A DNA stretch of 64,000 nucleotides from Pannonibacter sp. XCT-53 (lineage in GTDB: Bacteria > Pseudomonadota > Alphaproteobacteria > Rhizobiales > Stappiaceae), in contig NZ_JAABLQ010000001.1 in assembly GCF_009915765.1 (NCBI RefSeq), positions 744,001 to 808,000 of the forward strand, written 5' to 3'. The notes under the pieces are model-generated. The model had not been told where the DNA came from. It saw only the letters and a list, made by a program, of their open reading frames with translations, and did not search any database. The position numbers and the translations under genes were made by a program. Below are positions 39,638-48,027 of the stretch, piece by piece (position 1 is the first letter of the stretch; the number at the start of each line of letters is the position of its first letter).

Positions 39638-41053
39638 ATGACCGAACCAGAACATCGCGACGAGAGCCCGGAGATGGTGGCCGAGATCCCCGTGCATGAC
39701 GATGCCGGCTGGCTGACCGATGCCTTCATCGCTGCCGTCCACGCAGCCGTGGAGGCCGGTGACAGCGCGGAGGCCCGGCGGCTGGCCGGTGACCTGCACG
39801 AGGCCGACATGGCCGACCTCGTTGACGCGCTGCCCGAGGCCGACCGTCCGGTTTTCGTCCAGCTCATGGGCGACAAGTTCGACTACACCGCGCTGACCGA
39901 GATGGACGAGGCCGTCCGCGTCAAGCTGCTGGAGGACCTGCCGGCTGCCGACATCGCCGAGGGTCTTGGCGAACTCGATTCCGACGACGCGGTCTACATT
40001 CTGGAGGACCTCGACGAGGAGGACCAGGCGGCGATTCTCGACGAGCTGCCGTTGTCCGAACGCGTCCAGCTCGAGCGGGCCCTCGACTATCCGGAAGAAT
40101 CCGCCGGCCGGCGGATGCAGACCGACTTCATCGCGGTGCCGCCGTTCTGGACCGTGGGCCAGACCATCGACTACCTGCGGGAGGACAAGGATCTTCCGGA
40201 CACCTTTTACGAGGTCTATGTGGTCGATCCGGGCTTCCGTCTGGTCGGCTCGCTGGCGCTCGACCGGATCCTGCGCACCCAGCGTGCGGCCAAGATCTCG
40301 ACCATCATGGAGGAAGATCCCCATTCCGTGGCGGTGAAGGCCGACCAGGAAGAGGTCGCCCGGCTGTTCGAGCGCTACAACCTCGTCTCCACCGCCGTGG
40401 TGGACGACAGCAACCGCCTTGTCGGCGTCCTGACCATCGACGACATCGTCGACGTGATCCAGGAGGAGGCGGCCGAGGACATGAAGGCGCTGGCCGGTGT
40501 CGGTGACGAGGAGATCTCCGACAGCGTCCTGACCATCGCGCGCTCGCGCATTGTCTGGCTGCTGTTCAACCTCGGCACGGGCCTGCTGTCGGCCACCGTC
40601 ATCTCCCAGTTCGAGGGCACCATCGAGGCGATGGTCGCGCTGGCCGTGCTGATGCCCATCGTCGCCTCGCTCGGCGGCAATGCCGGCACCCAGACCATGA
40701 CCGTGGCCGTGCGCGCCATCGCCACCGAGGAGCTGGACACCCGCAACATCTGGCGCGTGCTGCGCCGCGAGGTGATGGTGAGCTTCCTCAACGGCTCGCT
40801 TCTGGCCTGCCTCATCGGGGCCACGGCCGGGTTATGGTTCCAGAACCACGGGCTCGGCATCGTCATTGCCTCGGCCATCATCATCAACATGTTCTGTGCC
40901 GGCCTGGCCGGCCTGATGATCCCGATGACGCTGCACCGCTTCAAGGTGGATCCGGCCATTGCCTCCAGTGTCTTCGTGACCATGGTCACCGACGTCATCG
41001 GCTTCTTTGCCTTCCTCGGCATCGCCGCGCTCTGGTTCCGCCTGCCGCTCTGA
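39638..41053 (+). CDS. mgtE: Magnesium transporter MgtE
   Basis: MgtE is a gated inner-membrane Mg2+ channel. The 471-residue product shows the N-terminal MgtE domain (about 50-150; LPEADRPVFVQLMGDKFDY), tandem CBS domains (about 155-275; TIDDIVDVIQEEAAEDM) and five membrane spans from about 300. The pore motif SLGGNAGTQTMTVAVRAI is intact. No M-box-like leader was recognised in the upstream gap. ATG 39638 follows AGGAGG. Confidence 0.95.
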   Translation: MTEPEHRDESPEMVAEIPVHDDAGWLTDAFIAAVHAAVEAGDSAEARRLAGDLHEADMADLVDALPEADRPVFVQLMGDKFDYTALTEMDEAVRVKLLEDLPAADIAEGLGELDSDDAVYILEDLDEEDQAAILDELPLSERVQLERALDYPEESAGRRMQTDFIAVPPFWTVGQTIDYLREDKDLPDTFYEVYVVDPGFRLVGSLALDRILRTQRAAKISTIMEEDPHSVAVKADQEEVARLFERYNLVSTAVVDDSNRLVGVLTIDDIVDVIQEEAAEDMKALAGVGDEEISDSVLTIARSRIVWLLFNLGTGLLSATVISQFEGTIEAMVALAVLMPIVASLGGNAGTQTMTVAVRAIATEELDTRNIWRVLRREVMVSFLNGSLLACLIGATAGLWFQNHGLGIVIASAIIINMFCAGLAGLMIPMTLHRFKVDPAIASSVFVTMVTDVIGFFAFLGIAALWFRLPL

Positions 41054-41090
41054 CGGCCGGACGGGTCGCCCGTCCGGACCGTCCCTGCGC

Positions 41091-41150
41091 TGCGCCCCGA
41101 CCTGATGCGCCCCGATCTGATGCGCCCCGGTCTGGCGCGCCTGGATCCGA
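41091..41150. repeat. 15-bp imperfect tandem array after mgtE
   Basis: Units tgcgccccgacctga, tgcgccccgatctga, tgcgccccggtctgg and the more divergent cgcgcctggatccga follow each other from 41091 to 41150, 37 bp after the mgtE stop. The first two differ by one base. There are no spacers. Confidence 0.7.
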
Positions 41151-41250
41151 CGCGCTGTCCTGACGGACGGGCCATGCTGGGGCGTCCTGCCGAGACGTTG
41201 CCCGTCTCTCCTGCCGGCGCTCCGGGGGTATCCGGCGGTAACACTTTGCG

Positions 41251-41362
41251 TCTGCCGTGCTGCCTTCCTCCTGCACGCCCTCCCGGTCTGCCACCCTCTG
41301 CCGCCCCTTCCTGTCTCTGCCTGCCCGTGAGTGCCTCTGACTGCCTCGGACAGCCTCTGCGC
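41251..41362. other. Pyrimidine-rich stretch in the mgtE-liuR gap
   Basis: The 453-bp gap 41054-41506 has no convincing gene. After the 15-bp array, the plus strand is strongly C+T-rich from about 41251 to 41362, with repeated CTGCC and CTCTG words. The strand asymmetry is unusual for the window. The last 90 bp turn AT-rich and carry the regulator's operator region. Confidence 0.5.
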
Positions 41363-41462
41363 GCGGCTGTGCCGCCATGCGTCCTTTCTGCCGGTCCCGG
41401 CCGGGGCAGCCTTGTTCCGATCCATCCAAAACATTGAAATAACGTCGATAAACAGAAGTCAT

Positions 41463-41482
41463 TGACTTTGACGTAAAAGTCA
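41463..41482 (+). promoter_or_regulatory. Palindromic operator before the LiuR-like regulator
   Basis: The 20-bp near-palindrome TGACTTTGACGTAAAAGTCA has one mismatched pair. It sits 25-44 bp before the regulator start, in an AT-rich stretch, and overlaps a TTGACT that could be the -35 box. MerR-family regulators bind such dyads between -35 and -10, so autoregulation and control of the downstream genes is likely. This is inference from position and symmetry. Confidence 0.65.
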
Positions 41483-41506
41483 GGAAATCCTGCCGCTGCG
41501 GAGGGG

Positions 41507-41980
41507 ATGATGCAGCAGCGGCTCTACACCATCACACAGCTCACCCAGGAGTTCGGGATCACCACCCGGACCCTGCGCTTCTATGAGGCGCAGGGGCTGA
41601 TCACGCCGCAGCGACGCGGGCGGCAGCGCCTCTACCGGCCGGCCGACCGGACCCGGCTCAAGCTCATCCTGCGCGGCAAGCGGCTTGGCTTTGCCCTCTC
41701 CGAGATCCGCGAGATCATCGACATGTATGGCAAGGCCCCCGGCGAGGCGGGCCAGCTCCGGCTGCTGATGTCGCGCATCGCTGCCCGCCGGGCCGAGCTT
41801 CTGGAGAAGCTGCGCGACATCGAGCTGTCGCTTGCCGACCTCGACGAGGTCGAGGCCGGCTGCCGCGCGCGCATGGCGGCGCTGGGCGTTGCGGCGGATG
41901 GGCCCACAGACGCCGGCGATGCGCCCGACGCGTCCGCCGGTGCCGCCGCTCCGGCCACTCCGGGGGAGGGCGCCGCGTGA
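41507..41980 (+). CDS. MerR-family regulator, LiuR-like
   Basis: This 157-residue transcription factor has an N-terminal winged helix (TITQLTQEFGITTRTLRFYEAQGLI, residues about 8-32) and the basic wing PQRRGRQRLYRPADR. A dimerisation helix follows (about 80-120). The C-terminal 35 residues are Ala/Pro-rich and look disordered. Its place before a thioesterase and isovaleryl-CoA dehydrogenase fits LiuR, the regulator of leucine degradation in proteobacteria. No metal-binding cysteines typical of metal sensors are seen. The stop overlaps the next start by 4 bp. Confidence 0.85.
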   Translation: MMQQRLYTITQLTQEFGITTRTLRFYEAQGLITPQRRGRQRLYRPADRTRLKLILRGKRLGFALSEIREIIDMYGKAPGEAGQLRLLMSRIAARRAELLEKLRDIELSLADLDEVEAGCRARMAALGVAADGPTDAGDAPDASAGAAAPATPGEGAA

Positions 41981-42441
41981 GCGGGGCTGCATCCGTTGCC
42001 GTCTTCCAGCCGCGCGATGCGGCCTGGGAAACGCGCGTCCGCGCCAGCTTCGCCCGTCAGCCCTTCATGGCGCATCTGGGGGCCACGATCAGCCATCTGG
42101 CGCCGGGCGAGGTGGATCTGACCATGCCCTTCGCGGCGCATCTGACGCAGCAGCACGGCTTCTTCCACGCCGGTGCGACCACATCCCTTGCCGACAGCGC
42201 GGCCGGCTATGCGGCGCTGTCCCTGTTTCCGGCCGGGACCGGCGTCCTGTCGACGGAGTTCAAGTTCAATCTTCTCAACCCCGGCCGGGGCCGCGCGCTT
42301 GTCGCGCGGGGCCGGGTGATCAAGCCCGGCCGGACGCTGACGGTCTGCCGGGCCGACGTGTTCGGGCTCGACGAGGCGGGCGAGGTCCATGTGGCGACCG
42401 GCCTGGTCTCGCTGATCTGCCTCGCCGGCATCACCGATTGA
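41977..42441 (+). CDS. PaaI-type hotdog thioesterase
   Basis: This small acyl-CoA thioesterase has 154 residues with GTG start 41977, overlapping the regulator stop. The hotdog signature [21 protein letters not shown] contains the catalytic Asp region. It lies between the LiuR-like regulator and isovaleryl-CoA dehydrogenase, so release of CoA from a branched or toxic acyl intermediate of leucine breakdown is a reasonable idea. The real substrate is unknown. Confidence 0.88.
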   Translation: MSGAASVAVFQPRDAAWETRVRASFARQPFMAHLGATISHLAPGEVDLTMPFAAHLTQQHGFFHAGATTSLADSAAGYAALSLFPAGTGVLSTEFKFNLLNPGRGRALVARGRVIKPGRTLTVCRADVFGLDEAGEVHVATGLVSLICLAGITD

Positions 42442-42493
42442 CGCGCAGGCGCGCCCACCGACCGGGCGAGCTGCAACAAACTGGAGGAACGCC

Positions 42494-43666
42494 ATGATCC
42501 GCAATGACATTCCAGGTTTCAACTTCAATCTCGGCGAGACCGCCGACATGCTGCGCGACACCGTTCGCGGCTTTTCCCAGGACCGCATCGCGCCGCTGGC
42601 CGATCGCATCGACCGCGAGGACTGGTTCCCGCGCGAGCTGTGGCCGGAGATGGGGGCCCTCGGCCTGCATGGCATCACCGTCGAGGAGGAGTGGGGCGGC
42701 GCCGGGCTCGGCTATCTCGAGCACTGCATCGCGATGGAAGAAGTGAGCCGTGCTTCGGGCTCCATCGGCCTGTCCTACGGCGCCCATTCCAACCTTTGCG
42801 TCAACCAGCTGCGCCGCTGGGGCAATGACGCCCAGAAGCAGCGCTACCTCGGCAAGCTCATCTCCGGCGAGCATGTCGGCGCGCTGGCCATGTCCGAGCC
42901 GGGCGCCGGCTCCGACGTGGTGTCGATGAAGCTGCGGGCCGACAGGAAGGGCGACCGCTATGTCCTCAACGGCACCAAGATGTGGATCACCAACGGTCCC
43001 TGCGCCGACACGCTGATCGTCTATGCCAAGACCGATCCGGCGGCCGGGCCGCGCGGCATCACCGCCTTCCTGATCGAGAAGGGCTTCAAGGGCTTCTCGG
43101 TCGCCCAGAAGCTCGACAAGCTCGGCATGCGCGGCTCGGAGACCGGCGAGCTGGTGTTCGAGGACTGCGAGGTGCCGGAAGAAAACGTCCTCGCCGAGGT
43201 CGGCAAGGGCGTCAACGTGCTCATGTCGGGCCTCGACTACGAGCGCGCCGTGCTGGCCGCCGGCTGCATCGGCCTGATGCAGGCGGCCATGGATGTCGTC
43301 ATGCCCTATATCCACGAGCGCGAGCAGTTCGGCCAGCCGATCGGCACGTTCCAGCTCGTGCAGGGCAAGGTCGCCGACATGTATGTGTCGATGAACGCCA
43401 CCCGCGCCTATGTCTATGCCGTGGCGCAGGCCTGTGACCGTGGCGAGACCACCCGTGAGGACGCCGCCGGCGCGATCCTCTATGCCGCCGAGACGGCAAC
43501 GAAGGTGGCGCTCGATGCCATCCAGCTTCTGGGCGGCAACGGCTACATCAACGACTATCCGACCGGGCGGCTCTTGCGCGACGCCAAGCTCTACGAGATC
43601 GGCGCCGGCACCAGCGAGATCCGCCGCATGCTGATCGGCCGGGAGCTGTTCAACAAGACCCGCTGA
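42494..43666 (+). CDS. ivd: Isovaleryl-CoA dehydrogenase
   Basis: This FAD flavoenzyme oxidises isovaleryl-CoA to 3-methylcrotonyl-CoA in leucine catabolism. The 390-residue protein has the acyl-CoA dehydrogenase fold. [30 protein letters not shown] and the glutamate-bearing segment [12 protein letters not shown] point to the isovaleryl subgroup, where the catalytic Glu lies in this helix. [22 protein letters not shown] near the C-terminus is typical. Downstream methylcrotonyl-CoA carboxylase genes are absent here. Confidence 0.93.
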   Translation: MIRNDIPGFNFNLGETADMLRDTVRGFSQDRIAPLADRIDREDWFPRELWPEMGALGLHGITVEEEWGGAGLGYLEHCIAMEEVSRASGSIGLSYGAHSNLCVNQLRRWGNDAQKQRYLGKLISGEHVGALAMSEPGAGSDVVSMKLRADRKGDRYVLNGTKMWITNGPCADTLIVYAKTDPAAGPRGITAFLIEKGFKGFSVAQKLDKLGMRGSETGELVFEDCEVPEENVLAEVGKGVNVLMSGLDYERAVLAAGCIGLMQAAMDVVMPYIHEREQFGQPIGTFQLVQGKVADMYVSMNATRAYVYAVAQACDRGETTREDAAGAILYAAETATKVALDAIQLLGGNGYINDYPTGRLLRDAKLYEIGAGTSEIRRMLIGRELFNKTR

Positions 43667-43910
43667 GCCACGGCCCGCGCCCGGTCTCGCCTGACGGGCC
43701 TCCGGACCGGGCCCGTAAAGGACCCAGGACAAACCCGGCTCCCGGACATGTGTGCCGGGAGCTGGCGCGACGCGCGGCGGGTGCCGGCAGGGCGTCCGGG
43801 CGCCTGCCATCGGGCTGCGGCATTCGGCGCCGCCCTGCCGCCGGCCGGGCCTGCTAGTCTCGCGGCCATCGGGACGCCGATGGCGGCTGCCCGGAAACGG
43901 GAGCCCGCCC

Positions 43911-44432
43911 ATGCCGACTGCCTTGCCCCGGGACGCCAGCGCGCGGCCCTTCCTGATGGCTCCCCGGGAGGAGCTGCATTTCTATGACCGGCGCAGCGTC
44001 CACCTTGCCCGCGCGGTGACGGCGCTGGACGGCTGGAAGCTCATGCGCAGCCAGCCCTCCGTCCTGCTCGATCTGGCGATGCGCCTGCGCGATGCGATTG
44101 CCTGCCGTTTCGGCGTGGCGCCGATCCGGGGTTTTGCGCCCCGGGTTCCGGCCGGACTTCGCGCAGGTGACCGGCTCGGCTTCTTCACCGTCGACCACGT
44201 CAGCGACACCGACCTCGTCCTCACCGTGCGCGACCGCCATCTCGACGTGATGACCTGGCTCGCCGTCGACGGTCTGGCCTTTTCCGTCACCAGCTCGGTC
44301 AGGGTGCACAATCTGTTCGGCCGGCTCTACATGCTGCCCGTGGCGCCGGCCCACAAGTTGATCGTTGCGGCCGATCTCCGCCGCCTGCGGCGTCTTGTCG
44401 GCTCCCCGGGGAAATCCGATCGGCAGATTTAA
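43911..44432 (+). CDS. DUF2867 family protein
   Basis: This 173-residue cytoplasmic protein is of unknown function. The segment GDRLGFFTVDHVSDTDLVLTV followed by RDRHLDVMTWLAV and VHNLFGRLYMLPVAPAHKLIV matches the DUF2867 pattern. ATG 43911 is chosen; an upstream open frame of 53 codons lacks similarity. The stop TAA overlaps a CtrA-like site that precedes the first diguanylate cyclase. The 244-bp gap before it carries only a GC hairpin near 43738-43763. Confidence 0.8.
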   Translation: MPTALPRDASARPFLMAPREELHFYDRRSVHLARAVTALDGWKLMRSQPSVLLDLAMRLRDAIACRFGVAPIRGFAPRVPAGLRAGDRLGFFTVDHVSDTDLVLTVRDRHLDVMTWLAVDGLAFSVTSSVRVHNLFGRLYMLPVAPAHKLIVAADLRRLRRLVGSPGKSDRQI

Positions 44433-44443
44433 CGAGCCCGTAA
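44429..44443 (+). promoter_or_regulatory. CtrA-like site before the first diguanylate cyclase
   Basis: TTAA-N7-GTAA (TTAACGAGCCCGTAA) matches the CtrA half-site pair TTAA-N7-TTAA with one mismatch. It lies 86 bp before the cyclase ATG. A sequence with the same extra bases (TTAACG, TAAAG, CTC) occurs before the second cyclase. The function is inferred. Confidence 0.4.
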
Positions 44444-44528
44444 AGACTCCCGAGGCATAGTTCCTGCCATCGAATCAGGCAGGCCCGCCCGGCAGACGCC
44501 TGGACCCGGCGTCACTCGGGGAGTTTCC

Positions 44529-45776
44529 ATGGTTCTCGACAGCCTCACCGTTCTGTTTGCGCTGGCTCCGGTCAGCCTGATGGTCGGGGTGTTCCTGTTC
44601 GTCGTCTGGAACCGTGACCGCAGCGAGCCGGGCCTGTGGTTGTGGGCGGTCAGCCTGTTCGTGCGCGCCCCGGCCTTTGTCCTGCTGTCCCTGCGCGGCG
44701 CCATCTCCGACCTGCTGTCCATCGCTCTCGCCAACGCGCTGATGCTGGTCGGTGTCGGCCTTGCCATCATTGCCACGCGGGCGCTGGGCCGGCGTTCCAC
44801 CTCGCCCTGGCTCGCCTTTGCTCCGGTGGCGCTCTGGGGCCTGATCTGTGCCACGCCCGCGCTCTATGGCAACGACGAGAACCGCGTCGTGGCGCTCACC
44901 CTGATCCAGGCCTGCTGCAGCGGGGTGATTGCCTATGAATTCCTGCGCTGCAAGGTCGGCAGCCGCGCGCTCTGCCTGACCCTGTCCTGCCTGATTGCCT
45001 CCATGACCACGGTGCAGCTGGTCCGCGTCGGGCTGATCCTCGTGGCGGACGAACCCTACCTGCTGGACGGCAGCAATGCTTCGCTTGCTGCCACGATCTA
45101 TCTGCAGCTGCTGGCGGTGTTCCTCGGCGGCCTCATCTCGATGGCGCTGTTCTGTGGTGCGCGCCTGCGCGCGCTGCAGCAGATCGCCGACGAGGACAGC
45201 CTCACCGGCGCCTTCAACCGCGAGGCCTTCCGCGACCGCGCCGAGGCCAGCCTCGCGATGGCCCGCCAGACCCGGGACGATGCTGTCCTGCTGGCCATCG
45301 ACCTGGACCGTTTCAAGGCGCTCAACGACCTGCACGGTCACGCCGAGGGCGACCGGATCCTGATGGAGTTCGGCCGTCGCCTGAAGGCGCTGATGCCGGC
45401 CGGTGCCGTGCTCGGCCGCATTGGCGGCGACGAGTTCGCCGTGTTTCTGCGCGGGGAGGCCGCGCGCCATGCGGCCTCGCTTGCGGCGCGCATCTGCGGC
45501 GTGATGCTGCGCGGCTCCGGCGGTGATCCGGCGGTGCTGCCGATCCTCGTCACCGCCAGCGCCGGTCTGGCCCAGGCCGTGGACGGCGAGACGCTCGAGA
45601 CCCTGATGCAGCGCGCCGACATGGCGCTCTATGACGCCAAGCGCAAGGGTCGTGATCAGGTCAGCCTCGCCGCCGGCGCTGCGGGGCCGGGCCTGCTGTG
45701 GCCGCGTGCCGTGCCGGCATCCTCCGGCCTGCCCGTGCCGCCGGCCGTCCAGGCGCCCCGGCCGGTTGCCGGCTGA
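44529..45776 (+). CDS. Membrane diguanylate cyclase (GGDEF)
   Basis: This enzyme makes c-di-GMP from two GTP. The 415-residue protein has about six membrane spans (residues about 8-210) and a GGDEF domain with the intact signature GGDEF at residues 299-303. Metal-binding DLDRFKALND and YDAKRKGRD near the end are typical. The RxxD inhibitory site normally five residues before GGDEF is absent (PAGA instead), so product inhibition of the usual kind is unlikely. The next gene is a paralogue with the same layout. Confidence 0.92.
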   Translation: MVLDSLTVLFALAPVSLMVGVFLFVVWNRDRSEPGLWLWAVSLFVRAPAFVLLSLRGAISDLLSIALANALMLVGVGLAIIATRALGRRSTSPWLAFAPVALWGLICATPALYGNDENRVVALTLIQACCSGVIAYEFLRCKVGSRALCLTLSCLIASMTTVQLVRVGLILVADEPYLLDGSNASLAATIYLQLLAVFLGGLISMALFCGARLRALQQIADEDSLTGAFNREAFRDRAEASLAMARQTRDDAVLLAIDLDRFKALNDLHGHAEGDRILMEFGRRLKALMPAGAVLGRIGGDEFAVFLRGEAARHAASLAARICGVMLRGSGGDPAVLPILVTASAGLAQAVDGETLETLMQRADMALYDAKRKGRDQVSLAAGAAGPGLLWPRAVPASSGLPVPPAVQAPRPVAG

Positions 45777-45893
45777 TCTGCGCCACCCGTTCCCGGGGTC
45801 AGCCCCCACTCGGCAGCTCCCGGTCCCCGGTCTCCCTTGGCCAGCCAGCCGGGTCAGTGCGTCTGGGCCTCCCGGCCCGGGTCAGGACCGGCC

Positions 45894-45908
45894 TTAACGT
45901 GGCGCTAA
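45894..45908 (+). promoter_or_regulatory. CtrA-like site before the second diguanylate cyclase
   Basis: TTAA-N7-CTAA (TTAACGTGGCGCTAA) is a one-mismatch CtrA pair about 90 bp before the preferred cyclase start. It aligns with the site at 44429-44443 beyond the half-sites, so the two upstream regions may share origin or regulator. Confidence 0.4.
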
Positions 45909-45996
45909 AGCCTCAGCCCTAATGTCTGGACATATGGTCGGTGACGGCAGGCGGCCTTGCGCTGCGGCCCCGATGGCCTCCCGTCTTGAAGCTGAA

Positions 45997-47220
45997 ATGA
46001 CACCCGACGCCCGCACCCTTTTCGTCGTCATCGCGCTCCTGTCCTTCGGCGCCGGCTTTCTGCTGCTCGGTCTCTGGTCGGGCATGCGGCACCGCCAGGG
46101 CCTGCGCACCTGGGCCATCAGCCTCTGGGTCCGGGCCCCCGGCTTCCTGCTCCTGGCCGGGCGCGGCACCGTGCCGCTCTGGCTCACCGTCGATGTCTCC
46201 AATGCGCTGATGTGCGTCGGCAGCGGGTTCGGATATGTGGCCGCGCGCGAGCTCTCCGGTGCGCGCCTGTCCCCGCTGGCGCGGGGGCTCATCTGTTTCG
46301 GCCCCGCCGTCGCCTGGCTTGCGGGCTGCTGGATGCCGGCCCTCTACGACGACGTGACCTTGCGCACGCTTGCCGTCGCGCTGCCGCTCGGGGCCTATGC
46401 GCTGGCCACGGCCTGGGCCTTCCTCGGGCTCGCGCAGACCTCGCGCCGGGTGCGGCTGGGCTTTTCGGTGCTGTGGCTGATCGGGGCCAGCGGTCATTTC
46501 GCCCGCGCCGGGCTGGTGCTTGTTGTCCCGCCCGACCCGCAGGTCATGAACCCCAGCCCGCTCTTCACGCTGACGCTGCTGGTGCCGATCCTCGCCTTCA
46601 CGCTGGGGCTGTTCTGGATCGGATTCCTGTACCGCGAGTGGACCCTGACGGAACTGCAGCGCCACGCCGAGCGGGACTGGCTCACCGGCGTCCTCAACCG
46701 GGCCGGCTTTCTCCGGCTGGCGCGGGCGCGCCTGCCGGTCGGCGGCGGCGGCGGGGGAGGGGCGGTGCTGCTGCTCGATCTCGACCATTTCAAGGCGATC
46801 AATGACCGCCACGGCCATGCGACCGGCGACCGGGTGCTGATGGCCTTCTGCCGGCGGGCCGAGGTGACATTGCCGCCCTCGGCCGTGCTCGGGCGCATCG
46901 GCGGCGAGGAGTTTGCGGTTGCGCTGGCGCCGGGCTGTCCGGATCCCGTTGCGGTTGGCGAGCGGCTGCGCGCCGCGCTGGCCGAGCGGCCGCCGCTGGA
47001 GGATCTGCCGGATGTCCGCGTCACGGTGAGCGCCGGGGTCGCGATCTCGCCCGCGCCCGGACTGCCGCTCGAGGTGCTGCTCAACGGGGCCGATGCGGCG
47101 CTCTACGAGGCCAAGAGCCGGGGGCGCGACCGGGTCTGTGTCTGGAACGTCGATCCCCGTGCCGGGGCACGGGCCTCCGGGCCGCTGGCGGGCGCCTCCG
47201 CCGGGGCGGGGATGGCATGA
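45997..47220 (+). CDS. Membrane diguanylate cyclase (GGEEF), paralogue of the previous
   Basis: This protein has the same architecture as the upstream cyclase: about six membrane spans, then a GGDEF domain. The signature is GGEEF at residues 302-306 of the 407-residue product, preceded by AVLGRI as in the paralogue. The RxxD inhibitory site is again absent. ATG 45997 (MTPDARTLF) aligns with the paralogue's N-terminus; earlier ATGs at 45922 and 45973 are also open. A glycine run (GGGGGGG, about residue 250) lies in the N-terminal part of the catalytic domain, between LPV and AVLLLDLDHF. Confidence 0.9.
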   Translation: MTPDARTLFVVIALLSFGAGFLLLGLWSGMRHRQGLRTWAISLWVRAPGFLLLAGRGTVPLWLTVDVSNALMCVGSGFGYVAARELSGARLSPLARGLICFGPAVAWLAGCWMPALYDDVTLRTLAVALPLGAYALATAWAFLGLAQTSRRVRLGFSVLWLIGASGHFARAGLVLVVPPDPQVMNPSPLFTLTLLVPILAFTLGLFWIGFLYREWTLTELQRHAERDWLTGVLNRAGFLRLARARLPVGGGGGGGAVLLLDLDHFKAINDRHGHATGDRVLMAFCRRAEVTLPPSAVLGRIGGEEFAVALAPGCPDPVAVGERLRAALAERPPLEDLPDVRVTVSAGVAISPAPGLPLEVLLNGADAALYEAKSRGRDRVCVWNVDPRAGARASGPLAGASAGAGMA

Positions 47221-47412
47221 ATTTCCGCCGGCGCGGCCGGCCAAAGGCGAATTAGGGCTTGCCGGAGCGGGCGGCGTTGCCCAGTTGATAACCGTTGCCC
47301 GCCTAAACTCGCCTTCCGTGTTTGCGAGGCGTCACCGCTTCGCTTAAGTATGGGTCAGAAAGAACCGCGCCGGCCATGGCCGGCAGGACGTCACAAGGGA
47401 GCTTCCCAGCGC

Positions 47413-48027
47413 ATGAGCCATCATTACATGTCGGTGCCCGCTCGCCTCGAGGATGACGAGGACGAGAAGACCAAGACGCCGCAGTCGATCCCGGTCGACA
47501 AGCATCTCTTTGATGCCCGCACCGTGCTGATCACCGGGCCGATCACCCAGGAACTGGCGCGCGACGTCTGCTCCCGGCTGCTGGCCCTTGCCCAGGTGTC
47601 CAGCGATCCGATCACGGTCATCGTGTCCTCGCCCGGCGGTCACGTCGAATCGGGCGACATGATCCATGACACCATCCGCTTCATCCGTCCGGACGTGCGC
47701 ATTCTCGGCATGGGCTGGGTGGCGAGCGCCGGTGCGCTGATCTACGTCTCGGTGCCGAAGGAAATGCGCTTCTGCACCCCCAACACCCGTTTCCTGCTGC
47801 ATCAACCGTCCGGTGGTGCCGGCGGCATGGCGACCGACATCGAGATCCAGGCCCGCGAGATCCTCAAGATGCGCGACCGCCTCAACAAGATCTTCGCCGA
47901 CGCGACCGGCCAGCCGATCGAGCGCATCGAGAAGGACACGGACCGCGACTACTGGATGAGCCCGGAAGAGGGCATCGAGTACGGCCTCGTCGGCAAGATT
48001 GCTGCCTCCGTCGACGACCTGAAGTAA
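47413..48027 (+). CDS. ClpP-family serine protease (ClpP2-type paralogue)
   Basis: This is a proteolytic subunit of an ATP-dependent protease. ATG 47413 gives 204 residues. The catalytic triad is present: Ser105 (GWVASAGAL), His130 (FLLHQPSGG) and Asp179 ([11 protein letters not shown]). The acidic, poorly conserved N-terminus (EDDEDEK) lacks the usual main-ClpP leader, and the adjacent clpX-lon order is missing. It therefore looks like the second ClpP found in many rhizobia. Its ATPase partner is unknown; ClpA is encoded 13 kb downstream. Confidence 0.9.
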   Translation: MSHHYMSVPARLEDDEDEKTKTPQSIPVDKHLFDARTVLITGPITQELARDVCSRLLALAQVSSDPITVIVSSPGGHVESGDMIHDTIRFIRPDVRILGMGWVASAGALIYVSVPKEMRFCTPNTRFLLHQPSGGAGGMATDIEIQAREILKMRDRLNKIFADATGQPIERIEKDTDRDYWMSPEEGIEYGLVGKIAASVDDLK

